Below are positions 17,415-26,559 of a DNA stretch of 64,000 bases, in pieces. Position 1 is the stretch's first letter; each line of letters begins with the position of its first letter. The stretch comes from Flavobacterium suaedae. GTDB lineage: Bacteria > Bacteroidota > Bacteroidia > Flavobacteriales > Flavobacteriaceae. Below the pieces are notes generated by a model. The model ran no database searches. It was not told where the DNA came from and was given only the letters and a program-made list of their open reading frames with translations. The stretch is from NCBI RefSeq assembly GCF_014642915.1, contig NZ_BMJE01000002.1, forward strand, positions 522,703 through 586,702. Direction: 5' to 3'. A program made the position numbers and the translations under genes.

Positions 17415-17489
17415 GGCCCGTTCGTCTAGGGGTTAGGACGCCAGGTTTTCATCCTGGTAACAGGGGTTCGAATCCCCTACGGGCTACCA
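17415..17489 (+). tRNA. tRNA-Glu (TTC), second copy with encoded CCA
   Basis: Same acceptor and anticodon arms as the first copy. It differs in the D-loop (AGGGG rather than ATCGG) and T-loop, and carries a genomic CCA at 17487-17489. Probably co-transcribed with the first copy and with rpsT downstream. Confidence 0.97.
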
Positions 17490-17525
17490 AAAAAGATAAG
17501 TAAAGACATTTAAGTAGTAAAACAA

Positions 17526-17777
17526 ATGGCAAATCATAAGTCAGCATTAAAGAGAATAAGAAGTAACGAGAAGAAGAGAGTGTTGAACAGATATCAGCAT
17601 AAAACTACACGTAACGCTATAAAAGCGATACGTATGGCTACTGATAAAAGTGAAGCATCTGAAAAGCTTTCTTCAGTTGTATCTATGATAGACAAATTAG
17701 CGAAGAAAAACATAATTCACGCTAATAAGGCTTCAAACCTTAAATCGAAATTAACTAAGCACGTTGCAGCTCTATAA
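17526..17777 (+). CDS. rpsT: 30S ribosomal protein bS20
   Basis: 83 aa, very basic. Opens MANHKSALKRIRSNEKKR and contains the family helix 'HKTTRNAIKAIR' and 'KKNIIHANKASNLKSKL'. It binds 16S rRNA in the small subunit. It lies 36 bp after the second tRNA-Glu with a terminator downstream, so co-transcription from the tRNA promoter is likely. Confidence 0.98.
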   Translation: MANHKSALKRIRSNEKKRVLNRYQHKTTRNAIKAIRMATDKSEASEKLSSVVSMIDKLAKKNIIHANKASNLKSKLTKHVAAL

Positions 17778-17808
17778 TTAAGAGTTAACTGCTTATTGTA
17801 ATATTACA

Positions 17809-17836
17809 GCAGCTCCCATAACGGGAGCTTTTTTTG
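17809..17836 (+). terminator. Intrinsic terminator of rpsT
   Basis: Stem AGCTCCC-ATAAC-GGGAGCT followed by TTTTTTG. The remaining 190 bp up to 18030 is plain A/T-rich sequence with nothing else recognised. Confidence 0.85.
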
Positions 17837-18030
17837 TTTGTATACTATTATTTAAAAACATATTCGTAATTATAAAACTTGATGAATTGAAATAATAACT
17901 ATTATTTTACTTTAAAAATATGTTTCACCTCTTATTTATGTGAAAAATTATTAACTTAGTAGATAATAACAATCTTCTCAATAAAAAATAAGAAAATATT
18001 TAAGAATTGGGGGAGTCTTAAATTATTTTT

Positions 18031-18357
18031 ATGTTCAGGATTTTACAATTTTTCACTGTTATGGGAATAGCAGGGAGTTTTCTGCTGGCGTTTTTAAATC
18101 ACGCCTATTGGGCAGAAATAGCTGTAGTAAGCGGTACTATTGCTTATGGAGTATTAACAATACTTACGCTTTTTAAAGCAAATTTTAGAATGAGGGTTCC
18201 ATATATATCGGAAGTTGTACTGGGCGGATTGCTTATAGTACTCATTCGTGACGGATATACTTATGCTGGAGCACGGCCTATGCTTTACTATTTGTTTATA
18301 GCTTGCTTTATTTTACGTACAGTTTCTATTAAAAATGAAGAGCAATTAGCAGGTTAG
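18031..18357 (+). CDS. Small integral membrane protein, function unknown
   Basis: 108 aa with three to four hydrophobic segments (about 7-25, 30-48, 60-73, 83-98). No motif recognised. It starts at ATG 18031 and converges on the phosphodiesterase-family gene 21 bp away. No signal peptide cleavage site is seen. I infer inner-membrane location only. Confidence 0.75.
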   Translation: MFRILQFFTVMGIAGSFLLAFLNHAYWAEIAVVSGTIAYGVLTILTLFKANFRMRVPYISEVVLGGLLIVLIRDGYTYAGARPMLYYLFIACFILRTVSIKNEEQLAG

Positions 18358-18378
18358 CATGCTTACTTAAATTAAGGT

Positions 18379-19425
18379 TTATTCTTTACTCTTTTTTTCT
18401 TCGGCTTCTTGTATGTCGTCAGAATCAGCATGCATTTCTTCTTGCTCACTATCTGCTTTAGCCTCATACTGTACACTTATGTATATAGGAAAATGGTCCG
18501 AGCCAAAGTTACTAAGTCGCTTAATCGCATTTAGTTTAAAATCTGGAGAAATAAAAGCATGATCTAATGGGAAGCGTAAAAAAGGGTAACGGGCATGGAA
18601 ACTGTTAAAAAAACCTCTGCCACGCCTCGGGTCTAAAAGTCCGCTCATTTTTAAAAATAACTTAGTGGTATGGCTCCATGCTACATCATTCAGGTCTCCT
18701 ATAACAATTACAGGTAGTTTTTCTTCTTTAGCAATGTCAGCTACTATAAGTAATTCTTTATCTCTTTCAGTCGATTTTATATTTTCTCCCGGAGCAGGAG
18801 GGGTAGGATGTACACCGTGTATTATTATTTCTTTCCCGCTTTTTAAAATAACCTTACTGTGTATAGAGGGTACATCATCTTCTACTATATAATCTACCTT
18901 GTAGTCTTTTAATTCCAATTTAGAGTAAAACAACATGCCGTATGTGTTTTCTTTAGGAACCAGAATATGATAAGGGTATTTTTCTTTAAGCTCTTTTGTA
19001 CCTTCTTCCCACTTTTTGTTGGTTTCCAGTAAGAATACAATATCAGGATTAGCTTTATTAACCTCCTGCAGGCAGCCGTTAGTGTTATTGTTATATTGAT
19101 ATACATTTGATATCATTATACTAATACTCTGGTCGGGGATACTATTCTTAGCTTTTATAACTTGCTTTTTGCCGAATATTGTAAATGGGAAAATAAGGTA
19201 AGCCAGATATAGTAAGTTAATGCTGATAGCACCTATAAGTACCCAAAATAGAATGTTATGCTTACTGTAAAAGTACGATACAAGCATTAAACAAATAACA
19301 GAAAGTACAAACTTTTGCAACCGGGGATAGTCAAATACTCTAAACGTCCAATAATCATTTCTTATTAATGACATGGCAGTAAAAGAAAGTAAAAGACAAG
19401 TAAATAGTATTAAAAAAGTATTCAA
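18379..19425 (-). CDS. Membrane-anchored endonuclease/exonuclease/phosphatase family protein
   Basis: 348 aa. Three N-terminal membrane segments (about 1-20, 38-55, 60-78) precede an EEP-fold domain from about 95. Its conserved elements are 'IMISNVYQYNNNT', 'NPDIVFLLETN', 'VHPTPPAP', 'VIGDLNDVAWS' (the metal-binding GDxN motif) and 'GSDHFPI' (the terminal catalytic SDH). The C-terminal 25 residues are acidic and low complexity. A metal-dependent phosphoesterase acting outside the inner membrane is inferred; the substrate is unknown. Confidence 0.88.
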   Translation of the reverse strand: MNTFLILFTCLLLSFTAMSLIRNDYWTFRVFDYPRLQKFVLSVICLMLVSYFYSKHNILFWVLIGAISINLLYLAYLIFPFTIFGKKQVIKAKNSIPDQSISIMISNVYQYNNNTNGCLQEVNKANPDIVFLLETNKKWEEGTKELKEKYPYHILVPKENTYGMLFYSKLELKDYKVDYIVEDDVPSIHSKVILKSGKEIIIHGVHPTPPAPGENIKSTERDKELLIVADIAKEEKLPVIVIGDLNDVAWSHTTKLFLKMSGLLDPRRGRGFFNSFHARYPFLRFPLDHAFISPDFKLNAIKRLSNFGSDHFPIYISVQYEAKADSEQEEMHADSDDIQEAEEKKSKE

Positions 19426-19451
19426 TTTGTGTGGTATATGGTTGATTTATA

Positions 19452-19459
19452 CAAATATA
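19452..19459 (-). promoter_or_regulatory. -7 element TATATTTG of the EEP gene
   Basis: Exact TAnnTTTG on the minus strand, 26 bp before the start codon. Confidence 0.6.
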
Positions 19460-19528
19460 CAATCACTAGTTTTATTAAATGTTATTTTTAATATAAAGGA
19501 AAGAATAGTTGTGCTAATATAATGTGAA

Positions 19529-19555
19529 AGAGAGGTGGTTTTATACCACCTCTCT
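19529..19555 (-). terminator. Terminator hairpin overlapping the alr stop codon
   Basis: 10-bp stem AGAGAGGTGG/CCACCTCTCT. Its upstream arm encodes the last residues of Alr (REVV) and the stop codon lies in the loop, so termination is built into the coding end. The T-tract after it is weak. Confidence 0.6.
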
Positions 19556-20686
19556 TGTAATATCTAAAGGTAATCGGGTTAAAAGTTCATAATTAAGCTG
19601 GTCACTTCTTTCTCCAAACGAAGCAACACTTACCTCATATTCGCCTTGTGTACCTATTAGTGTTACTTTATCTCCACTTTTTACATCGTTTATACTGGTA
19701 ACGTCTACAGCAAGACAGTTCATATTTACTAAGCCTACAACGGGAACGCGCCAGCCATTTATAATAACAACTCCTGTATTACTCAAACTTCTGCTAAAAC
19801 CATGTGCATAGCCTACGGGGACAATAGCAAGTTTCATAGGGTGATGTGAGAAGAATGCCTGAGAATAACCTATAAACTCACCGGGAGGGACATTTTTAAT
19901 GCTCATTACAGCACTCTCCCACGATATTATTCTTTTTAAAGGTGATTCGGTTACTTTATACTTGTTGAAATATTCTATAAGTACTTCGGGGCTTGACCAA
20001 AAACCATATTGCATTATACCTATTCTAATCATATCATAATGCATATCCGGTAAGCGTACCGCTGCTGCGGAGCAACAGGTATGTTTTATTTCAGGTTCTA
20101 TTCCATGAGTCTTAAACTCTTTTACTGCTTTTTTAAATAGTATTTTTTGGCGTTTAATCCTTACATAGTTAGCAATGCTTTCAGCACCGGCAAAGTGCAT
20201 GCACAAGCCTTTAAATACAAGTTTATCTGCATTGTTTTTTAAATGTGCAGCCAGTTCAGGTATTTCACCCAGCTCAAAACCGGTACGATACATACCGGTT
20301 TCCACTTCAATATGTATAAGTGCTTTTTTACCTATTTTTTCAGACAGCTTAATAGCTGCTGCAAGCCTTTCCATCGTAAACACATAAAATTCAATATTAT
20401 GCTCTATAGCCCAGGCAATATCGCCTTCATCAAGCGATCCCATAATCATTATAGTACTTTCGGGAGAGGCAGCGTCATAAACTTCATAGGCTTCGTGAGC
20501 GTTAAATACTGAAAAGTGATTTACACCACACGCTTCAGCCATGGGGACATATGTTTTTATACCATGTCCGTATGCGTTGCCTTTTACAACAGCGCTTATT
20601 TTTACGTTTTTAAAATAGTTTCTTAAAAATTCCCAGTTCGATTGTAGTGCAGCTTGTTCCAGCTTTATAACCGATGATGCTTTCAT
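19541..20686 (-). CDS. alr: Alanine racemase
   Basis: PLP enzyme interconverting L- and D-alanine for peptidoglycan. The PLP lysine is Lys35 in 'SAVVKGNAYGHG'. The second catalytic Tyr lies in 'GEFIGYSQAFF'. A TIM barrel is followed by a C-terminal beta domain ('GLVNMNCLAVDVTS', 'VTLIGTQG'). 381 aa, not fused to MurF as in some Bacteroidota. The start is 13 bp downstream of the M20 peptidase gene, so the two form an operon. Confidence 0.95.
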   Translation of the reverse strand: MKASSVIKLEQAALQSNWEFLRNYFKNVKISAVVKGNAYGHGIKTYVPMAEACGVNHFSVFNAHEAYEVYDAASPESTIMIMGSLDEGDIAWAIEHNIEFYVFTMERLAAAIKLSEKIGKKALIHIEVETGMYRTGFELGEIPELAAHLKNNADKLVFKGLCMHFAGAESIANYVRIKRQKILFKKAVKEFKTHGIEPEIKHTCCSAAAVRLPDMHYDMIRIGIMQYGFWSSPEVLIEYFNKYKVTESPLKRIISWESAVMSIKNVPPGEFIGYSQAFFSHHPMKLAIVPVGYAHGFSRSLSNTGVVIINGWRVPVVGLVNMNCLAVDVTSINDVKSGDKVTLIGTQGEYEVSVASFGERSDQLNYELLTRLPLDITREVV

Positions 20687-20699
20687 TTTTATTTTTTTC

Positions 20700-21818
20700 T
20701 TATTGTTGTGCTTGTTTTTGTATAGTGGTAAACATTTTTATACCTGTATCGGTTATTTCGTCAGGATAATCGTAAGCAGGGTGGTGTAATGGGTAGCAAT
20801 TTTTACCTGAGCCTATACCAAACATAGCTCCGGGATATATGTTGGTGAAAATACCAAAGTCTTCTCCAAACCTAAAGCCGTTTTCTATTTCCTGATATGT
20901 AAGGCCTGCTGCTTCGGTAGCTTTTTTTATTATTGCTACAGCTTCTTTATTATTCTGATTCGATTCAAAAGGTTCTATTAATTCAAAGCGGACTTCAAGC
21001 TCTTCTTCTTTACAAATTGCTTCAGCTGTACTTTTCATAGTTTCTAAAGCGTTATCTAGCCTTTCGTTGCTATCAGCTCGAACGGTTAAGTGTACACTGC
21101 CTTCTCCTGCGGATATTCCATAAGCTACTTCTCCCATTTCGGTATGTACAGGCGTTATAGTAACATATTCAGGTTTATTTTCGCTGTTCAGTTCAAGTGC
21201 TTTTAAAAGGTATTGACTCATTGCTTTTGCAGGATTTCTCCCGTTCCATGGTTCGGCAGCGTGTGCGGTATAGCCTTTAAAGTAAGTAACAAGACTTACA
21301 ACACTGGAAGTAAAACTTCCTTCTTTACATACGATATTGTGAGTATCAAAACCAGGTAGGTTGTGTAAAGCGAAAACCATATCAATATTTAAGTTTTCCA
21401 AAGTTTTATCAGCTACTACATTTCGTGCGCCCCAGCCATTTTCTTCAGCAGGCTGAAATAATAAATGAATATCTCCTTTTTCAGGTCGTTTTTGGGAGTA
21501 GTGGTTTGCTACACCATACATAATAGTAGCATGTCCGTCATGCCCGCATTTATGTGATACTCCATCTGTCTGCGATTTATAATCAGTAGTTATGGTTTCC
21601 TGTATAGGTAGTGCATCAATATCTGCACGTAACAGTATGTTTTTACCGGGTAATTTCCCTTTAAAACTAACCAGTATTCCTGTAGAGGCAGTTTTCTCAA
21701 TTTTATCAGTATTTAATTTACCTAACAAGTCCAGTAAATATTTTTGAGTTTCATGTTCGTTTTGCGAAACTTCCGGATGTTGGTGTAAATAACGCCTCAG
21801 TGTTGTTAAATCCTCCAT
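20700..21818 (-). CDS. M20-family amidohydrolase (N-acyl amino acid or peptide deacylase)
   Basis: Zinc metallohydrolase of the M20D / hippurate hydrolase group. 'HKCGHDGHATIMYG' and 'FQPAEENGWGA' supply the metal ligands and catalytic Glu, and 'FRFGEDFGIF' and 'LHHPAYDYPDE' complete the site. I chose ATG 21818 (MEDLTTLRRYLHQHPE, 372 aa), the usual family start; the longer version from 21872 adds an atypical stretch. Co-transcribed with alr. The exact substrate (N-acyl amino acids, for instance) is an inference from the family. Confidence 0.9.
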   Translation of the reverse strand: MEDLTTLRRYLHQHPEVSQNEHETQKYLLDLLGKLNTDKIEKTASTGILVSFKGKLPGKNILLRADIDALPIQETITTDYKSQTDGVSHKCGHDGHATIMYGVANHYSQKRPEKGDIHLLFQPAEENGWGARNVVADKTLENLNIDMVFALHNLPGFDTHNIVCKEGSFTSSVVSLVTYFKGYTAHAAEPWNGRNPAKAMSQYLLKALELNSENKPEYVTITPVHTEMGEVAYGISAGEGSVHLTVRADSNERLDNALETMKSTAEAICKEEELEVRFELIEPFESNQNNKEAVAIIKKATEAAGLTYQEIENGFRFGEDFGIFTNIYPGAMFGIGSGKNCYPLHHPAYDYPDEITDTGIKMFTTIQKQAQQ

Positions 21819-21981
21819 AAAAATAGCTTTCTGTTTAGTTTTTGATAATAATACTAAAAATGGAGCAGGCACGAAAGTTAAATAAGAATTCTTTAGGGTT
21901 TTTCTGAATCTTTGATTTTTTATCGGCTGTAGGCAATTATGTATATTTAAGCACTGTAATAAATTTTAGTCTTAAAAAGCA

Positions 21982-24375
21982 ATGAATAAAACACACATTT
22001 TTTTGATAATAGCTTTGTGTAGTATAAATATAATAATTGCACAGCCACGTAACTTGTTATGGTATGATAAACCTGCTTCTTATTTTGAAGAGGCTTTGGT
22101 TTTAGGGAATGGTAAGATGGGGGCTACAGTGTTTGGCGGGGTAAATTCAGATAAAATTTATTTAAATGATGCAACATTGTGGTCGGGTGAGCCTGTAGAC
22201 TTGGAAGATAATACAGAGGCTTATAAGTATGTAGAACCTATTAGAGAGGCGTTGAGAAATGAAGATTATAAATTAGCAGATTCGTTAAACCATTATTTAC
22301 AAGGTAGGTTTTCACAGTCCTATATGCCTTTAGGTACATTACATATCAATTTTAAAAGTCACGATACTTACACTAACTATTACAGAGAGCTTAATATTGA
22401 TAAGGCAGTGGCTAAAGTGAGCTACGAAAGTGGTGGGGTTAAGTTTGATAGGGAATATTTTGTTTCTCATCCTCAACAAATTATGGCTATTAAACTAAGT
22501 AGTAGTAAAAGGAGAGCGATTAATTGTATAATAAGTTTTGAAAGTCTTTTAAAATATACACAATCAAAACAGAATCGTGTCTTGGAAGTTAATGGGTACG
22601 CTCCTTATCATGTAGAGCCAAGTTATAGAAATGTACCCAATGCTATACTGTTTGACGAAAACAGAGGTACACGTTTCACTTCTTTATTTAGAGTTTCTAA
22701 AAAAGATGGTTTAGTAGTTGTAAAGGATAATGGTATTGAGATTTCAGATTGTAGTGAAGCTATTATATATATTACAGTTGCTACCAGTTTTAATGGTTTT
22801 GATAAAAATCCCGCTACTATGGGTAAGGATAATATCTCTATAGCTTATAGAGATATGCTGAAGACAGATAAGAGTTCTTATGAGGTTTTAAAGAGTAATC
22901 ATATAAAAGATTATCAATCACTATATAAAAGGGTAGTGCTAGATTTAGGTAAAACAAATGAACCGAATTTACCAACAGACAAACGGTTATTAAATTATAC
23001 AGCAGGTGGTGAAGATAAGGCACTAGAAGAACTGTACTTTCAGTTTGGGCGCTATTTACTTATTTCATCTTCCAGAACTCAAGAAGCTCCTGCAAATTTA
23101 CAGGGTATATGGAATCCATACATCCGTCCGCCATGGAGCAGTAATTATACTTTAAACATTAATGCGGAAGAAAATTACTGGTTAGCTGAAACCGGGAATT
23201 TATCAGAGTTACATACTCCTTTACTTAGTTTTATAAAAAATGTAGCAATAACAGGGGCTGCAACCGCAAACAACTATTATGGTGTAGGAGGTTGGGCAGC
23301 AGGGCATAATTCAGATATATGGGCGCTTACCAACCCTGTGGGTGATTTTGGTAAAGGTGACCCCCGTTGGGCAAACTGGAATATGGGTGGTACATGGCTT
23401 GCTACACACCCATGGGAGCATTATACTTTTACTCATGATAAAGAATATCTTAGAAGTGAAGGGTATCCTGTAATGAAAGGTGCCGTGAAATTTTGTTTGG
23501 AATGGATGGTTAAAGATAAAAATGAAAAATGGATTACATCTCCAAGTACATCTCCGGAAAACCTTTATGTCACTCCTGATGGGTATGTAGGTGCAACGCT
23601 GTATGGTGCGACTTCAGATTTAGCCATGATACGTGAGCTGTTCGAAGATTTTATAAAAGCATCAGAAGTATTAAGTATTGATAATACATTTACTAAAAGA
23701 GTTACTACGGTTTTAGGGGAGCTACACCCTTACGCGGTAGGTAAAAAAGGAAATCTACAAGAATGGTATTATGACTGGAAAGATAAAGAAAGTTGGCACA
23801 GACATCAATCACACCTTTTTGGTTTATATCCAGGACATCATATAACGCCAACAGAAACTCCTGAACTCGCACAAGCCTGCCGAACTTCGCTAAATATAAA
23901 AGGAGATGAAACCACAGGATGGTCTAAAGGCTGGCGTATAAACCTTTGGGCTAGACTTTGGGATGGTAACAGAGCTTATAAAATGTACAGAGAGTTGTTG
24001 AGGTATGTTGATCCTGATAATATGGAAAATAAAACGCATACAGGAGGAGGAACCTATCCTAACCTGCTTGATGCACATCCGCCTTTTCAAATTGACGGTA
24101 ATTTTGGGGGAGCAGCAGCCGTAATTGAAATGCTTATGCAATCTACAGATGATAAGATATATTTTTTACCTGCCTTACCTGATACATGGCGAAATGGAAG
24201 TATAAAAGGTATTTGTGCTCGTGGAGGGTTTGAAGTAGCTATAAACTGGACTGGAGGAAAACTTACCAGTACAGAAATCAAAGCAAAAGACTCAGGTAAA
24301 ATCACTTTAGTATATGCCGGTAATGAAAAATTTGTTGAAATAAACAAAGGAGAATCAGTAAGAGTGGATTGGTAG
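21982..24375 (+). CDS. Glycoside hydrolase family 95 (alpha-1,2-L-fucosidase type), secreted
   Basis: 797 aa with a signal peptide (1-20, ending IIIAQ). The N-terminal beta domain opens 'LLWYDKPASYFEEALVLGNG' and 'YLNDATLWSGEP', the GH95 hallmark. The catalytic (alpha/alpha)6 barrel contains 'TLNINAEENYW' (substrate-activating Asn pair), 'SPSTSPENLY' and 'FQIDGNFGG' (catalytic Asp region). Known members remove terminal fucose or galactose from glycans. It stands alone, with no SusC/D pair or other glycosidases beside it, so it is probably not part of a full utilisation locus here. Confidence 0.93.
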   Translation: MNKTHIFLIIALCSINIIIAQPRNLLWYDKPASYFEEALVLGNGKMGATVFGGVNSDKIYLNDATLWSGEPVDLEDNTEAYKYVEPIREALRNEDYKLADSLNHYLQGRFSQSYMPLGTLHINFKSHDTYTNYYRELNIDKAVAKVSYESGGVKFDREYFVSHPQQIMAIKLSSSKRRAINCIISFESLLKYTQSKQNRVLEVNGYAPYHVEPSYRNVPNAILFDENRGTRFTSLFRVSKKDGLVVVKDNGIEISDCSEAIIYITVATSFNGFDKNPATMGKDNISIAYRDMLKTDKSSYEVLKSNHIKDYQSLYKRVVLDLGKTNEPNLPTDKRLLNYTAGGEDKALEELYFQFGRYLLISSSRTQEAPANLQGIWNPYIRPPWSSNYTLNINAEENYWLAETGNLSELHTPLLSFIKNVAITGAATANNYYGVGGWAAGHNSDIWALTNPVGDFGKGDPRWANWNMGGTWLATHPWEHYTFTHDKEYLRSEGYPVMKGAVKFCLEWMVKDKNEKWITSPSTSPENLYVTPDGYVGATLYGATSDLAMIRELFEDFIKASEVLSIDNTFTKRVTTVLGELHPYAVGKKGNLQEWYYDWKDKESWHRHQSHLFGLYPGHHITPTETPELAQACRTSLNIKGDETTGWSKGWRINLWARLWDGNRAYKMYRELLRYVDPDNMENKTHTGGGTYPNLLDAHPPFQIDGNFGGAAAVIEMLMQSTDDKIYFLPALPDTWRNGSIKGICARGGFEVAINWTGGKLTSTEIKAKDSGKITLVYAGNEKFVEINKGESVRVDW

Positions 24376-24566
24376 TGTGAAATAATTAATACAAATTCAT
24401 CTAGTGTTATTATTGGGTTATACTTGGATTAGGGATGTGTGTTGAATACTTGTTTAAGTATGTATGTTTTAATATGTCGTTATGAATTTTGTGATTTTTA
24501 ATTTGTACATTGGCGACTCTATTTTTTAGAACAAAATCTACCGTCCAAAATAAAAATTAATTATTA

Positions 24567-25433
24567 GTGAAGTATATCTGTTTCAGGTTTGATGTAGATA
24601 CACACCTATGTTTAACGAAAGGAACTCCGAATTTAATTAAGCTCTTTTCAAAATTCGATGCTAAATGTACCTTTTTTATAACTATGGGAAGGTCTTTTAG
24701 CTATAAAGTAACAGTAGAAAAGTATATAACTAAATTTTTCTACAATAACTCTTCTCAAAAAGATATACAAGCCTATTCTATTTTACATAAACTTGGCTAT
24801 ACAAACTTTTTTAAAGCATTGCTACTTAACCCCAAAGTCGGTTACAATCACAAAGAATTACTTCAAAAAATTATTTTAGAGGGGCATGAACTTGGATTAC
24901 ATGGAGGCAAAAATCATGCAACATGGGAAAGGTATTTAAAAAAATGGTATAAAAAAGAGATAGATATTCAAATTGAATATGGTTTAATGTGCTTTGAACA
25001 ATTAGGGCTTCCAAAGCCTCAATCATTTGCTTCTCCTTGCTGGCAGACTTCAGATGTGTTAAACCAATCTTTATTAAAGCATGGCTTCTCTATTGTAGCA
25101 GATACTTATTCAAGTAATGGGTTTCCTTATAGGGATAACATAGGTTTACTACAATGCCCCACTAATATATTGGCTAAAGAGCCTACTGTTGGTTTTATAG
25201 AGAACCTAAGAGTATTAGGTTATACTTCAAAGCAAATATTACACGAGTTTGAAAGACAATTGGACAGAGAAGGAGATTATAAAATGGTTTTTGATCATCC
25301 TTTTTATGTAGGAATAAAGGAGATAGAACTTCTTTCGGAAATGCTTGAAATTTGTGTAGTTAAAGGTTATCAAGTTCAAAGTTTGGAAAATATATGTAAA
25401 AAAATAAATGAAGATTTTACACATTTATCGTGA
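24567..25433 (+). CDS. Polysaccharide deacetylase family protein
   Basis: 288 aa from GTG at 24567. A NodB-like fold is shown by 'YICFRFDVDTHLC' (metal and catalytic Asp), 'KCTFFITMGR', 'EGHELGLHGGKNHATWE' (HxxxH-type metal site) and 'FASPCW'. It resembles ArnD-like deformylases acting on lipid-linked sugars more than chitin deacetylases, but the substrate is unknown. No signal peptide. It overlaps the glycosyltransferase gene by 26 bp, and with wecB forms a tight three-gene glycan cassette. The 190 bp before it hold no gene. Confidence 0.87.
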   Translation: MKYICFRFDVDTHLCLTKGTPNLIKLFSKFDAKCTFFITMGRSFSYKVTVEKYITKFFYNNSSQKDIQAYSILHKLGYTNFFKALLLNPKVGYNHKELLQKIILEGHELGLHGGKNHATWERYLKKWYKKEIDIQIEYGLMCFEQLGLPKPQSFASPCWQTSDVLNQSLLKHGFSIVADTYSSNGFPYRDNIGLLQCPTNILAKEPTVGFIENLRVLGYTSKQILHEFERQLDREGDYKMVFDHPFYVGIKEIELLSEMLEICVVKGYQVQSLENICKKINEDFTHLS

Positions 25434-26559
25434 AGCTGATGAAGAAATTGGCGGAGTAGAAAATCATGTTAAGTATTTAGTTAAAGAACAAGTTAAGCAG
25501 GGTTTATACCCTACAGTACTGGCATTCATATTTTCGGACAAGAATAGTATTAGTATTAAAAAAATAGATAATATAGATTGGTATTATTTAGAATTAAAAG
25601 ATCCATTTATTAACTTATTCGAAACAAGTATATCTGTTTTTATTAAACGACTATATCAAAACTTTAATACAAAACAGAAAACAGATCTCATATTAAAAAT
25701 TAAACCGGATATAATACATCAGCACGACTATTTATCAAGCATAAGATTAAATAAAAAGCTGTCAAAAAACTTTCCTGTTGTTTTTACCAACCATTCAGGG
25801 GAATACTTGTGGTTAGAAAAAACAGCTTTAACCAGATATTTTCAAAAGCAATTTTTAAACTGTTTTAAAGCTATTATAGCTCCAAGTAATAATTTGTTAC
25901 CTGAGAGCAGTAATAGTTATTTGATACCTAATGGTTTTAGTTCAGAGCAGTTTTATAGAGTTTCTGAAACTGAAAAAGAAGCGTTAAAAATAGAAAATAA
26001 CTGCCAAGGTAAAATAGTTTTTTTATGTGCAAGAAGGTGGGCGCCGAATAAAGGTATTATTTATTTGGCAAAAGCCCTTAACCTTCTTAGTGATGAAGTA
26101 AAGCAAAAGTCTGTTTTCATATTTGCAGGTAATGAATCTGAAGGTTTCCAGGCATATAAAAAACAAATTAATCAAGAGTTATCTGAATGTTCTAATACAG
26201 ACATAAGATTAATGGGTAACCTGAGTCACGAAAAATTAGCACCTCTAATTAATATGTCAGATGTAGGAGTTATTCCATCTATTATGGAAGGACTAAGTTT
26301 ATTTTCACTGGAATTAATTTCTACCGGAGTCCCGGTTTTAGCCACCAATGTTGGAGGTCTTCCCGATGTAGTGAAAAATGAAGAAACCGGTTGGATTGTT
26401 TTACCAAAAAGCCCCGAAAATATTGAAAAGGAAATAACTAAAATAGTAATTAATTGGCCTGATTCTAAACTTGAAATAAATACAGAAGAATTTAAAGAAA
26501 AATATTCTTGGAAAACAGTAGCGAACTTAACCTTAAAAATATATAATAAAATTACATGA
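25408..26559 (+). CDS. Glycosyltransferase family 4
   Basis: 383 aa GT-B fold. The N-terminal acceptor domain has 'GGVENHVKYLVKEQVKQG' and 'KPDIIHQHDYLSS'. The donor domain has 'FLCARRWAPNKGIIYL' and 'DVGVIPSIMEGLSLFSLELI', with the E-x7-E signature that contacts the nucleotide sugar, then 'GVPVLATNVGGLPDVV'. Cytosolic, acting on a lipid-linked or surface glycan. It overlaps both neighbours (26 bp and 4 bp), so the three proteins are very likely made together. Donor and acceptor are unknown. Confidence 0.92.
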   Translation: MKILHIYREADEEIGGVENHVKYLVKEQVKQGLYPTVLAFIFSDKNSISIKKIDNIDWYYLELKDPFINLFETSISVFIKRLYQNFNTKQKTDLILKIKPDIIHQHDYLSSIRLNKKLSKNFPVVFTNHSGEYLWLEKTALTRYFQKQFLNCFKAIIAPSNNLLPESSNSYLIPNGFSSEQFYRVSETEKEALKIENNCQGKIVFLCARRWAPNKGIIYLAKALNLLSDEVKQKSVFIFAGNESEGFQAYKKQINQELSECSNTDIRLMGNLSHEKLAPLINMSDVGVIPSIMEGLSLFSLELISTGVPVLATNVGGLPDVVKNEETGWIVLPKSPENIEKEITKIVINWPDSKLEINTEEFKEKYSWKTVANLTLKIYNKIT

